Shown piece by piece: positions 7,426 to 14,789 of a DNA stretch of 27,425 bases. Every line of letters starts with the position of its first letter. The first letter of the stretch is position 1. Under the pieces are notes generated by a model. It was not told the DNA's origin. It saw only the letters and a program-made list of their open reading frames with translations, and ran no database searches. A program made the translations under genes and the position numbers. The stretch is from JBBQWZ01 sp043788745 (GTDB lineage: Bacteria > Acidobacteriota > Terriglobia > Bryobacterales > Bryobacteraceae), in contig JAYVTO010000177.1 in assembly GCA_043788745.1 (NCBI GenBank), positions 1 through 27,425 of the forward strand. Reading direction: 5' to 3'.

Positions 7426-9114
7426 ATGCAGACTCTCGACTGGGTTGTTCTCTTTACGTGGATCATCGCGCTGGTGAGCTACGGCCTCTATCGCGGCCGC
7501 GGATCCGATAGCGTCAGCAAATTTCTACTCGCCGGCAAATCCATGCCGTGGTACGCCATGGGGCTTTCGATCATGGCGACGCAGGCGAGCGCGATCACGT
7601 TCATCTCGACGACGGGACAGGCGTTTACCGACGGCATGCGGTTCGTGCAGTTTTACTTTGGCGTTCCCGTGGCGATGGTGATTCTGTCGGCGACGGTAGT
7701 TCCGGCGTTCCATCGGACGCGCGTATACACGGCGTACGAATTTCTGGAGCAGCGGTTCGATGGCCGGACGCGGGCCCTGGTGAGCGGAATCTTTCTCATT
7801 CAACGCGGCCTGAGCGCGGGGATTGCGTTGTATGCACCTGCGGTTGTGCTTAGCGTAATTCTGGGGTGGCCGGATACGTATACGGCGATGCTGATGGGCG
7901 GCCTCGTTGTCTTGTACACGACGATGGGCGGGATCAAGGCTGTGACGCACGCCGATGTGCAGCAGATGATGGTGATCTTCGCGTCGTTGATTTTGTGTCT
8001 GGGGATGGCGCTGTACCTGATGCCATCGGACATCAAGTTCGGCGATGCGCTGACGCTTGCCGGTGCGGCGGGACGCCTGAACGCTGTTGATCTCCATTTC
8101 GACCCGAACTCGCGCTACAACGTGTGGAGCGGATTGATTGGCGGCATGTTCCTGATGCTTGCCTATTTCGGCACGGACCAGAGCCAGGTGCAGCGCTATC
8201 TAACGGGTAAGTCGATTGGGCAGAGCCGGCTTAGTTTGCTGTTCAACGCGATGGCGAAGATCCCAATGCAGTTTTTCATTCTGTTCATCGGGACGATGGT
8301 TTTCGTGTTCTTCCTGTTTGAGAAGCCGCCGGTGTTGTTCCATCCGATTGAGCAGGCGCGCATCGAGCAGCAGCCTGGCTACGCCGCGGTGACGAGCGCG
8401 TTCGACAAGGCGCATACGGCGCGAGCCGTGGCGGCGCGGAAGTTGGTGGCGGCGGAACGCGCATCGAATACCGGGGCGAAGTCGGCGGCGGTCGATGAGT
8501 TTCGCGGTTCGCAGAAGCAGTTCGACGCGGCGCGCGCCGAGGCCACGAAGCTGGCGAAGGCGGCGAATCCGGCGTATTCGAATGACACGAATTACATCTT
8601 TCTGTCGTTCGTGACGCACTATTTGCCGGTTGGCGTTGTGGGCTTGATTATTGGTGTAATCTTCACGGCCGCGATGTCGGCGATCTCGGGCGAGATCAAT
8701 TCACTCGCGACGGTGAGTGTGATGGATGTGTATCGCCGGTTCTTGAAAAAAGACGGAAGCGATTACAGCTATTTGGTTGCGGCGCGCATTGCGACGGTGT
8801 TTTGGGGAATCTACGCCGTGTTGTTCGCGAGCTACGGCGGAGGCAGCTTCGGCGCATTGATCGAGCAGGTGAACATCGTGGGGTCGCTGTTCTACGGCAG
8901 CATGCTGGGTGTCTTCGTGTTGGCGTTTTTCTTTAAACAAATCGGCCCTTCGGCGGCGTTTTGGGGAACGATCGTCGGGCAGTTCGCGATCTTCGCGGCG
9001 GCGCGATTCACGGGGATTGCGTTTCTTTGGTACAACGTGATCGGTCCGGTGGCGGTGGTGCTGAGCGCGTTGCTGATTACCGCTCTTAGGAAAGAGGAGG
9101 CAGTTCGTGCCTGA
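7426..9114 (+). CDS. Sodium:solute symporter (SSS family)
   Basis: This 562-residue inner-membrane transporter has about 13 hydrophobic helices and is expected to import a solute with Na+. Family marks include LAGKSMPWYAMGLSIMATQASAITFI (early helices; residues about 36-60), LYTTMGGIKAVTHADVQQ (163-180) and the late AAMSAISGEINSLATV segment. The early segment carries the conserved Na+/substrate region. Residues about 300-390 form a hydrophilic, alanine-rich and helical insertion between two helices. Its start lacks a Shine-Dalgarno site and follows the 47-aa gene by six bases. The methyltransferase gene overlaps its end by eight bases. Substrate is not predictable; sugars, carboxylates or amino acids are all possible in this family. 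Confidence 0.92.
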   Translation: MQTLDWVVLFTWIIALVSYGLYRGRGSDSVSKFLLAGKSMPWYAMGLSIMATQASAITFISTTGQAFTDGMRFVQFYFGVPVAMVILSATVVPAFHRTRVYTAYEFLEQRFDGRTRALVSGIFLIQRGLSAGIALYAPAVVLSVILGWPDTYTAMLMGGLVVLYTTMGGIKAVTHADVQQMMVIFASLILCLGMALYLMPSDIKFGDALTLAGAAGRLNAVDLHFDPNSRYNVWSGLIGGMFLMLAYFGTDQSQVQRYLTGKSIGQSRLSLLFNAMAKIPMQFFILFIGTMVFVFFLFEKPPVLFHPIEQARIEQQPGYAAVTSAFDKAHTARAVAARKLVAAERASNTGAKSAAVDEFRGSQKQFDAARAEATKLAKAANPAYSNDTNYIFLSFVTHYLPVGVVGLIIGVIFTAAMSAISGEINSLATVSVMDVYRRFLKKDGSDYSYLVAARIATVFWGIYAVLFASYGGGSFGALIEQVNIVGSLFYGSMLGVFVLAFFFKQIGPSAAFWGTIVGQFAIFAAARFTGIAFLWYNVIGPVAVVLSALLITALRKEEAVRA

Positions 9115-9886
9115 TTCCGTTTTGAGTGAAAGTGCGCGGAGACAGGCCCGGCTGTGGACCGAAGGCGCGGCCGAGTGGGCCGAGATGGCGGAGCGCATTG
9201 AGCCTCCGTTCTGGGATCTCGTACTGACCGCGGCGGACGTGGGCGCGGGGATGAAGTTGCTGGACGCGGGTTGCGGATCCGGCGGCGCAATGGCGCGAGC
9301 GGTGGCTCGCGGCGCAACGGTGACGGGGATTGATGCGACTCCGGCGTTGTTGGCGGAGGCCGCGCAACGGCTACCCGGCGCGGATTTGCGCGTGGCCGAT
9401 ATGGAAGCGCTGCCGTTTGGCGATGCCGAGTTCGATATCGCGATTTCGATCAACTCGTTACAGTTTACGGGCAATCCGGCGCGGGCGGCGTCGGAGATGT
9501 GCCGCGTCGCGAAGAAGGCCTGCGCCGTGGTTTGGGCGTGGGAGCATTGCGACCAGCGGCACATTTTCGAAGCGATTGTGGCGCTGTTTCCGAAGAAGCC
9601 GTCGGGGCGCGGACCGTTCGCACTATCGCTGCCTGGCGAGTTGGAAGCGGCGTTCACGGGCCACGCATTTACGGTGGATGAGATGGAGATCGAGTTCGTT
9701 TCGGAGTCGATCGAACTTGCGCTGCGGGGCCAGATGGCGGCTGGACCGACGCGGCGGTCGGTCCAGATCCTGGGGCGCGAGCCGGTGGAATCGGCCGTCC
9801 GCGGTGTGCTCGAACAATTTGTGCGGACGGATGGCAGCCTGATGCTGCGCCAGCGATTCCGGTGCCTGATCGCGAGCGCCCAATAA
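9107..9886 (+). CDS. Class I SAM-dependent methyltransferase
   Basis: This is a 259-residue soluble enzyme of the UbiE/BioC-like Methyltransf_11 type. Motif I is LLDAGCGSGG (51-60), the acidic residue binding the SAM ribose is Asp76 in VTGIDATP, and VADMEALPFGDAEFDIAISI (97-116) gives motifs II-III. It starts with GTG at 9107, with GAGGAGG ending seven bases upstream, and overlaps the symporter by eight bases, so it is co-transcribed. The N-terminal ARLWTEGAAEWAEMAERIEPPFWD is typical of small-molecule methyltransferases. The acceptor is unknown; the link to the transporter may be operonic convenience only. Confidence 0.9.
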   Translation: MPDSVLSESARRQARLWTEGAAEWAEMAERIEPPFWDLVLTAADVGAGMKLLDAGCGSGGAMARAVARGATVTGIDATPALLAEAAQRLPGADLRVADMEALPFGDAEFDIAISINSLQFTGNPARAASEMCRVAKKACAVVWAWEHCDQRHIFEAIVALFPKKPSGRGPFALSLPGELEAAFTGHAFTVDEMEIEFVSESIELALRGQMAAGPTRRSVQILGREPVESAVRGVLEQFVRTDGSLMLRQRFRCLIASAQ

Positions 9887-9904
9887 CGCGCTCATAATGG
9901 AATT

Positions 9905-11101
9905 ATGTTGTGGCTGGTTCTGCTGCTTTGCTGGCAGGCTCTTGATCCGCAGGCCGAGGGACTGAAGGCGCTGGACGCGCAGAAGTTCGATGAGGCTGTG
10001 CAGTGGTTTCAGAAAGCCGTGGCGGCGAATGCGAAAGACGTCGGCGCGCGCTTTAACCTTGCGCTCGCGTACAGCTTGCAGGGCAAGGCTGCAGCGGCGA
10101 TTCCAGAGTACAAGACGGTGCTCGAGCTAAAGCCTGGGTTGTATGAGGCGCAGTTGAACCTCGGGATTCTGTTGATTGGCGAGATGCGCGGGGCGGAGGC
10201 GGTTGTGCTGTTGGAGTCGGCTTGCGCGCAAAAGCCCGTGCTGTTCCGGCCTCGGTATTATTTTGGCGAAGCGTTGCTTGCGGCGGGCGACGCGCGGGCT
10301 GCGGATGCATTTCGCGCGGCGATAGGCGCGGATGCGAAGTCGGCGCCGGCTGAGTTCGGATTAGCGCAGGCATTGGTTCGCGAGTCGAAAATCGCGGATG
10401 CCGTTCCGCATTTCCGTCGCGCGGCGGAGTTGGATCCGGCTTATGAGGACAGCTTGCTTACGGTGGGCTCGCAGTTTGAGAAGGCCGGCAAGAGGGCGGA
10501 CGCGATCGCGGTCTACGAGCAGTTCAAGAAGAATCCGGCGGTGGCGGGGCGGCTGGGCGTGTTGTTGTTTGATACGGGTCGCGCGGCGGAGGCGATTCCG
10601 TATTTGATTTCGGCGCCGCCGACACCCGCGACGCGTTTGGCTTTAGCGCAGGCGTATCTCGCGACACAGCAGCCCGAGAAGGGCTTTCCGCTCCTGCGGC
10701 AGGCGGTGGCGGCGGAGCCTCGCGACTACGCGTTGCGGATGTTCTATGGACGAACGCTCCGCGATAGGCGGAACTTTGTGCCGGCGTCCCAGCAATTCTT
10801 TGCGGCGGCGCAACTGAAGGGCGATTCGGTGGAGGCGTGGAGTGAATTGTCGGGCGTATTGATGTTGACGGACCAGTATCCGGAGGCGTTGAACGCACTC
10901 GACCGGATTCGGGCGTTGCACGCGGAGACGACGCCGCACTTCTATTTCCGGGCGATTGTCCTCGATAAGTTGCGGCAGGTGAAGCCCGCGATTGAGAGTT
11001 ATAAGAAGTACCTGGCGAACTCGACCGGGAAGAATCCCGATGAGGACTTTAAGGCGCGGCAGCGTCTTCGTATTCTGGAACAGGAGTTGCACAAGAAATG
11101 A
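9905..11101 (+). CDS. Exported TPR-repeat protein
   Basis: This 398-residue protein has a short hydrophobic N-terminus (MLWLVLLLCWQA) that acts as a signal peptide or anchor, followed by about nine tetratricopeptide-like repeats. Clear ones are at about 20-53 (KALDAQKFDEAVQWFQKAV), 54-87 (ARFNLALAYSLQGKAAAAIP) and 155-190. TPR domains bind partner proteins, so this is probably an envelope scaffold or assembly factor. CATAAT lies six bases before the ATG and there is no ribosome site, suggesting an internal promoter and leaderless start 18 bases after the methyltransferase. Its stop overlaps the next start (ATGA). The partner cannot be named. Confidence 0.85.
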   Translation: MLWLVLLLCWQALDPQAEGLKALDAQKFDEAVQWFQKAVAANAKDVGARFNLALAYSLQGKAAAAIPEYKTVLELKPGLYEAQLNLGILLIGEMRGAEAVVLLESACAQKPVLFRPRYYFGEALLAAGDARAADAFRAAIGADAKSAPAEFGLAQALVRESKIADAVPHFRRAAELDPAYEDSLLTVGSQFEKAGKRADAIAVYEQFKKNPAVAGRLGVLLFDTGRAAEAIPYLISAPPTPATRLALAQAYLATQQPEKGFPLLRQAVAAEPRDYALRMFYGRTLRDRRNFVPASQQFFAAAQLKGDSVEAWSELSGVLMLTDQYPEALNALDRIRALHAETTPHFYFRAIVLDKLRQVKPAIESYKKYLANSTGKNPDEDFKARQRLRILEQELHKK

Positions 11102-11505
11102 TTCTCCTCCTGACGTTGCTGCTGGCCGCGGATTTGAATTCGGTGATGGCGGAGGCGAATGCGGAACGGCGGGCGGACTTTGCGTTGAAGTTGGCGACGG
11201 ATTCACTGGCGCAAGCGCGCGAGGCTTCGACGGCGGGCGACGCAACGAAGCTGAAGGAGCATCTTTCGTCGATTGAGGCTGCTGTCGTGATTTGCGTGGA
11301 GTCGCTCGATGCGTCGGGCAAGAGCGCGCGGAAGAGTCCGAAGCATTTCAAATCGGCGGAGTTGCGGTTGCGGGATCTGATGCGGCGCCTGCAGAGTTTT
11401 TCGGAGACGGCTGGCGTTGAGGATCGCGATGCGATAGATGCAACGCGCAAGAAAGTGGCGGCGACGCATGAGCATCTTCTCGAAGAGATCATGACCAAGA
11501 AGTGA
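11098..11505 (+). CDS. Small exported helical protein, unknown function
   Basis: This 135-residue protein starts inside the TPR gene's stop codon (ATGA overlap), a sign of translational coupling. A very short hydrophobic leader (MILLLTLLLAADL) precedes an all-helical, charged body with heptad-like spacing (FALKLATDSLAQAREAS, LRDLMRRLQSFSETAG, ATRKKVAATHEHLLEEIM). No catalytic motif or known family is seen. Its tie to the TPR gene suggests they act together in the envelope. Confidence 0.7.
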   Translation: MILLLTLLLAADLNSVMAEANAERRADFALKLATDSLAQAREASTAGDATKLKEHLSSIEAAVVICVESLDASGKSARKSPKHFKSAELRLRDLMRRLQSFSETAGVEDRDAIDATRKKVAATHEHLLEEIMTKK

Positions 11506-11531
11506 GCGAAGGCGTGAGGTGATTTAGAATC

Positions 11532-12197
11532 GTGAGACTTCCCATGCGGTTCTTGTTCTTGGCCTCGGCGGCGTTCGTGCTGTGCGGGCCGATATTCGGG
11601 CAGGCGAATAGCCGCGACTTCCTAACTGCGGACGAGGTGGATCGCATTCGCCTCGTGCAGGAGCCGAACGAGCGGCTGAAGCTCTACATCGAGTTTGCGC
11701 GGCTGCGCGTGGATATGATCCAGTCCTTTCTGGCGAAGGAGAAAGCGGGGCGCTCGGCGCTGATCCACGACACGCTCGAAGACTTCACCAAGATCATCGA
11801 GGCGATTGATGCCGTGTCGGACGACGCGCTGAAGCGCAAGGTTGCGCTCGATGCCGGGATTGTTGCGGTGGCGAACGCGGAGAGAGAAATGATCGACGCC
11901 CTGCGTAAGATGCGGGAGTCGAACCCGAAGGATCTCCCGAGATACAAATTTGCACTGGAGCAGGCGATTGAGACGGCGGAGGACAGCCACGAGCTGTCGA
12001 GCGCGGATCTAGAGAATCGGGCGAAGGGCGTCAGCGCGAAGATCGAAAAAGAGAAGCAGGAGCGCGACGCGATGCGCACTCCGGAAGAAAAGAAAGAAGA
12101 GAAGAAGACGGCGGAGAAGGTGGAAGGCGAGCCGAAGCGCAAGATACCGACGCTGATGCGCAAGGGCGAGGTGCCTCCGGCGAAGAAGCAGCAGTAG
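11532..12197 (+). CDS. Exported protein with charged C-terminal tail, unknown function
   Basis: This 221-residue protein has a signal peptide (about 1-25, ending CGPIFGQA) and a helical middle (FLTADEVDRIRLVQEPNERLKLYIEFARLR). The last 55 residues are rich in Glu/Lys (KEKQERDAMRTPEEKKEEKK) and are probably disordered or coiled-coil. GTG at 11532 gives this length. An ATG at 11544 gives a tidier signal peptide and lies 13 bases after TAGAAT (11525-11530), so it may be the true start. It follows the 135-aa gene by 26 bases and shares its export and helical character. The family is not recognised. Confidence 0.68.
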   Translation: MRLPMRFLFLASAAFVLCGPIFGQANSRDFLTADEVDRIRLVQEPNERLKLYIEFARLRVDMIQSFLAKEKAGRSALIHDTLEDFTKIIEAIDAVSDDALKRKVALDAGIVAVANAEREMIDALRKMRESNPKDLPRYKFALEQAIETAEDSHELSSADLENRAKGVSAKIEKEKQERDAMRTPEEKKEEKKTAEKVEGEPKRKIPTLMRKGEVPPAKKQQ

Positions 12198-12850
12198 CGG
12201 CAACGGTGGGGCGCTAACGGAGCATGGGGCCCAGCACGCGAAGCCATGTTCGCGACGGAATTGCGAGCACCGCGAAGAGAAGCGGTAGGGACGAACGACT
12301 GTATCTTTGGGGTGGTGGCCGAGAGCGAGCGGATAGGTCATTGCGAGTAACGGACGAAAGGTGCTCTTGCGCATGCCGAGGGGCAGGAGGAGCCAAAGGC
12401 GTTTGCGAGTCCGAAGATTTGCTGCGGGTCCATTGGGTCTCCTTTTCCCTAGCGCTGCTTGCGCAGCGCCCATTGCGACGCCGCTGCCCTTGGCGTTGAT
12501 AACGCTTCCGTTTTTGATAACCGCAATGGAGAGGCCGGGTGCTGCGAGTTGCGCGCGTTAGAGGTCCATTTGTTCGTCGATGCGTCGATCGAGAGCGTCG
12601 TCCGCCGAAGATTGGTGGCAGGTATTCACGAAAGCAGCGACTTGAACGCCGTAGCGAGGGGTCCGCCACGGGATTCTAGGCATTCATCCCAAAGTGGGCA
12701 TGTTCTTTGAGGTCCGCTGATAGTGTGGGATCAACTGATGACAGCGCCTCTTACGGAAACCCTTTCCCCAACAACAGACTTCCGTAAGAGGCGCCTGAAA
12801 ACGCTGTAGGCCGAGTCAGAAGTCTCACAAGCAGCTGAGCAATCCCCACC
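12198..12850. other. Long gap without a supported gene
   Basis: These bases contain open frames on both strands, but all are arginine- or proline-rich shadows without family marks. The gap opens with CGGTGGGGCGCTAACGGA, shared with the spacer at 100-118. It contains a small perfect hairpin GCGCTGC-TTGC-GCAGCGC (12452-12469) and the longer inverted repeat at 12744-12794. Decayed sequence and repeats are the best reading. Confidence 0.5.
12744..12794. repeat. Perfect 15-bp inverted repeat with 21-base spacer
   Basis: GCGCCTCTTACGGAA (12744-12758) is repeated as its exact reverse complement at 12780-12794. Outside these arms, ACAGCG (12741-12746) and CGCTGT (12802-12807) add a second, offset match. 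The hairpin is too far from any upstream gene end to be a simple terminator and has no T run. It could be a protein-binding dyad, a miniature mobile element or a small-RNA hairpin. Confidence 0.8.
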
Positions 12851-12851
12851 T

Positions 12852-12860
12852 TGTTATAAT
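12852..12860 (+). promoter_or_regulatory. Extended -10 promoter
   Basis: TGTTATAAT matches an extended -10 element (TG-N-TATAAT) exactly. No -35 hexamer is seen at the right distance, which is usual for this promoter class. Transcription would start near 12867 and run into the ribosome site at 12878-12884 of the membrane-protein gene. Confidence 0.5.
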
Positions 12861-12890
12861 TCAGTTTCGATTTCGCCGGGAGGATCTCAC

Positions 12891-13295
12891 TTGCACGTTG
12901 CCGGGCGCGTTTTGCGTGGACTCAGCTACCTGTTTCATTTGGCGCTTTGCCTGTTCTTTCTGGGGCTGGCCATTGTCACGTGGGGCGCTACGAATTTTCA
13001 GATCGACGTGATGCCATGGCGGGGGCCGGCGTTGAGTTCGTGGATTCTGTCGATCAGCATCGTGGGGCTTCTGGTGACGCTGCTGGCGGTGACCGGAAAG
13101 CTGCGGTTTCTATTTCCGTTGTGGTGCGTGTTTACGCTGGGATTCGCGTTCTGGGCGCTGTTCCTGAACCCGAAGTCGAGCTTCGACGGCGAGAGCGGGT
13201 TCAAGACCGCAATTTGGTTTGTTGTGGCACTGCTGGTGTCGGCGCTGGTGAGTCTGCCGCTGGTTGGCGGACGACGGGCGGGGCGTAAGACTTAG
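12891..13295 (+). CDS. Four-helix small membrane protein, unknown function
   Basis: This 134-residue protein is almost wholly membrane-embedded, with helices near 10-30 (LSYLFHLALCLFFLGLAIVT), 48-68, 72-92 and 104-125. The C-terminus is basic (GGRRAGRKT) and so probably cytoplasmic. The TTG start is supported by GGGAGGA (12878-12884), six bases upstream, and by an extended -10 promoter. No known family or function is recognised. A copy of the short TTCGTTCG-type repeat follows its stop. Confidence 0.72.
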   Translation: MHVAGRVLRGLSYLFHLALCLFFLGLAIVTWGATNFQIDVMPWRGPALSSWILSISIVGLLVTLLAVTGKLRFLFPLWCVFTLGFAFWALFLNPKSSFDGESGFKTAIWFVVALLVSALVSLPLVGGRRAGRKT

Positions 13296-13304
13296 CGGCT
13301 GGTT

Positions 13305-13336
13305 GATCCACTCACTCCGTTCGGGGTTCTTTGCTG
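13305..13336 (+). repeat. Degenerate unit of the 37-bp repeat family
   Basis: TCCACTCACTCCGTTCGGGG followed by TTCTTTGCTG differs by two bases from the unit in the 4286-4405 array. It sits between convergent genes in a 119-base gap. Confidence 0.65.
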
Positions 13337-13414
13337 CGAGAGCCCGGCCCCGTTGGGCGATGTGCCGTTCGATGAAAGTTCGCCTGGTCGGATTTACCCC
13401 CCCTCTCGATTCCG

Positions 13415-14671
13415 CTAGCCCTTGGCGAAGTAGAGCGAGGCCGCGCGTTCGAGATCGGGCTTGGTCATGCGGGGCGGACGGCCTTCGTAGCGGCCGATCG
13501 AAGCCAGAATATTGCAGATATCGCCCGGATAGCAGGCGCGCAGTTCCGTCCGGCCTTCGCGCAGACAGAGCTTGCGGAGATACTCGGCGGAGTCGGGCTC
13601 GGCGAGAATGCCGCGGGCCTGCACGACGCGGCCGAAGATCTGGTCGAACGACACCGCGTCCACGGCCTCAATATAGATCTTGTTGTGAATACGGCGCAGG
13701 AACGCTTCGTCGGCGAGATCCGACGGTTCGAGGTTGGTGGAAAACACAACCATGAGTTCGAATGGGATCTGGAACTTGACGCCGTAGCGCAGGGTCAGAT
13801 AGTCGACCTTGCGATCGAGCGGCACAATCCAGCGGTTCAAAAGGTCGCGGGGGGACATCAACTGGCGACCGAAGTCGTCGATGATGAGGATGCCGTTGTT
13901 CGCCTTCATTTGCAGCGGCGCGGCGTAGATTCCCGAGGCTTCGTCGAGGCGCAGTTCGAGCATGCTGGGGATGAGTTCGCCGCCGACGACGATGCAGGGG
14001 CGGCGGCACATCAACCAGCGGGGATCGATGTCGGGATCGTCCATCTCAATCGGCTGGTGCACGACGGGGTCGTAGAGACTGATGATCTGGCCGTCGACCT
14101 CGACGGCGTACGGGATGAGCACGGCGTCGCCATAGACGCGGAGCATGCGTTCGGCGAGGCTAGTCTTGCCGTTGCCGGTGGGCCCATAGACGAAGATCGA
14201 ATTCTGGGAAATGATCGCGGGGCCGAGCTGATCGAGTAAGCGATCGGATACGATCAGGTCGGAAAATGCGTTGCGCAGGGTTCTGCGGTCGACCTGGACT
14301 TTTGCGGACTGGACCTTGGTCGCGGCCTGATAATCCTTTAGCGAGACGGGCGCGGCTCCGGCGTACTGGGTGATCTGAAAGCGTTCCGCGGCCAGGGTCT
14401 TGCCCGCTTGCGACAGCGTGAAGTTGTAGTCGTTGCCTACCATGCCCTTTACTTCCACCATTTGCTGCTGGCGCATGTGGCGGAACACGACGTCGATCAC
14501 GGGAACGGAAAGGTGCAGGGCACGGGCGAGGTTCTGCAGGTTGCAGTAGCCCTCGATCAGCATTCGCCGCAGCATCAGATCCATCACTAGAGACTGGGAA
14601 ATACCCAATTCTTCATAGGTTTGGGGGACGGACGGGGAGAACAGCGGCCGGGTCGGCGCAAAACTTGCCAT
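13415..14671 (-). CDS. AAA+ ATPase with N-terminal winged-helix region
   Basis: This 418-residue cytoplasmic ATPase has a helical, winged-helix-like N-terminal region (about 18-95) with YEELGISQSLVMDLMLRRML and LARALHLSVPVIDVVFRHMR. The ATPase core has Walker A GPTGNGKT (163-170), Walker B ILIIDDF (261-267), sensor-1 STN (311-313) and a candidate arginine finger FLRRIHN (324-330). It is not a GspE/PilB-type secretion ATPase, because the Asp- and His-box layout of those is absent. AAGGAG (14685-14690) lies 13 bases upstream of the ATG. It is transcribed divergently from the secretin with 118 bases between, so a shared regulatory region is likely. A role in switching or powering the secretin machine is inference. 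Confidence 0.85.
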   Translation of the reverse strand: MASFAPTRPLFSPSVPQTYEELGISQSLVMDLMLRRMLIEGYCNLQNLARALHLSVPVIDVVFRHMRQQQMVEVKGMVGNDYNFTLSQAGKTLAAERFQITQYAGAAPVSLKDYQAATKVQSAKVQVDRRTLRNAFSDLIVSDRLLDQLGPAIISQNSIFVYGPTGNGKTSLAERMLRVYGDAVLIPYAVEVDGQIISLYDPVVHQPIEMDDPDIDPRWLMCRRPCIVVGGELIPSMLELRLDEASGIYAAPLQMKANNGILIIDDFGRQLMSPRDLLNRWIVPLDRKVDYLTLRYGVKFQIPFELMVVFSTNLEPSDLADEAFLRRIHNKIYIEAVDAVSFDQIFGRVVQARGILAEPDSAEYLRKLCLREGRTELRACYPGDICNILASIGRYEGRPPRMTKPDLERAASLYFAKG

Positions 14672-14789
14672 TGGAAATGTAGCGCTCCTTGGGAAGCTAT
14701 CGGCGGAATCGTCCCAAGAGTTTATCCGGTAGGCGGGCGCGTCCGGAAGATCGATTCCACGAACTGGCTTCGTTTGGCGTCAACCTATT

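Noticed and set aside
9107..9657. Long minus-strand frames opposite the symporter and methyltransferase
   Set aside because: They are GC-skew shadows of well-supported plus-strand genes and have no motifs of their own.
12009..12669. Long minus-strand frames in the gap after the exported protein
   Set aside because: They are rich in Arg, Pro and Ser, partly antisense to a supported gene, and show no conserved motif.
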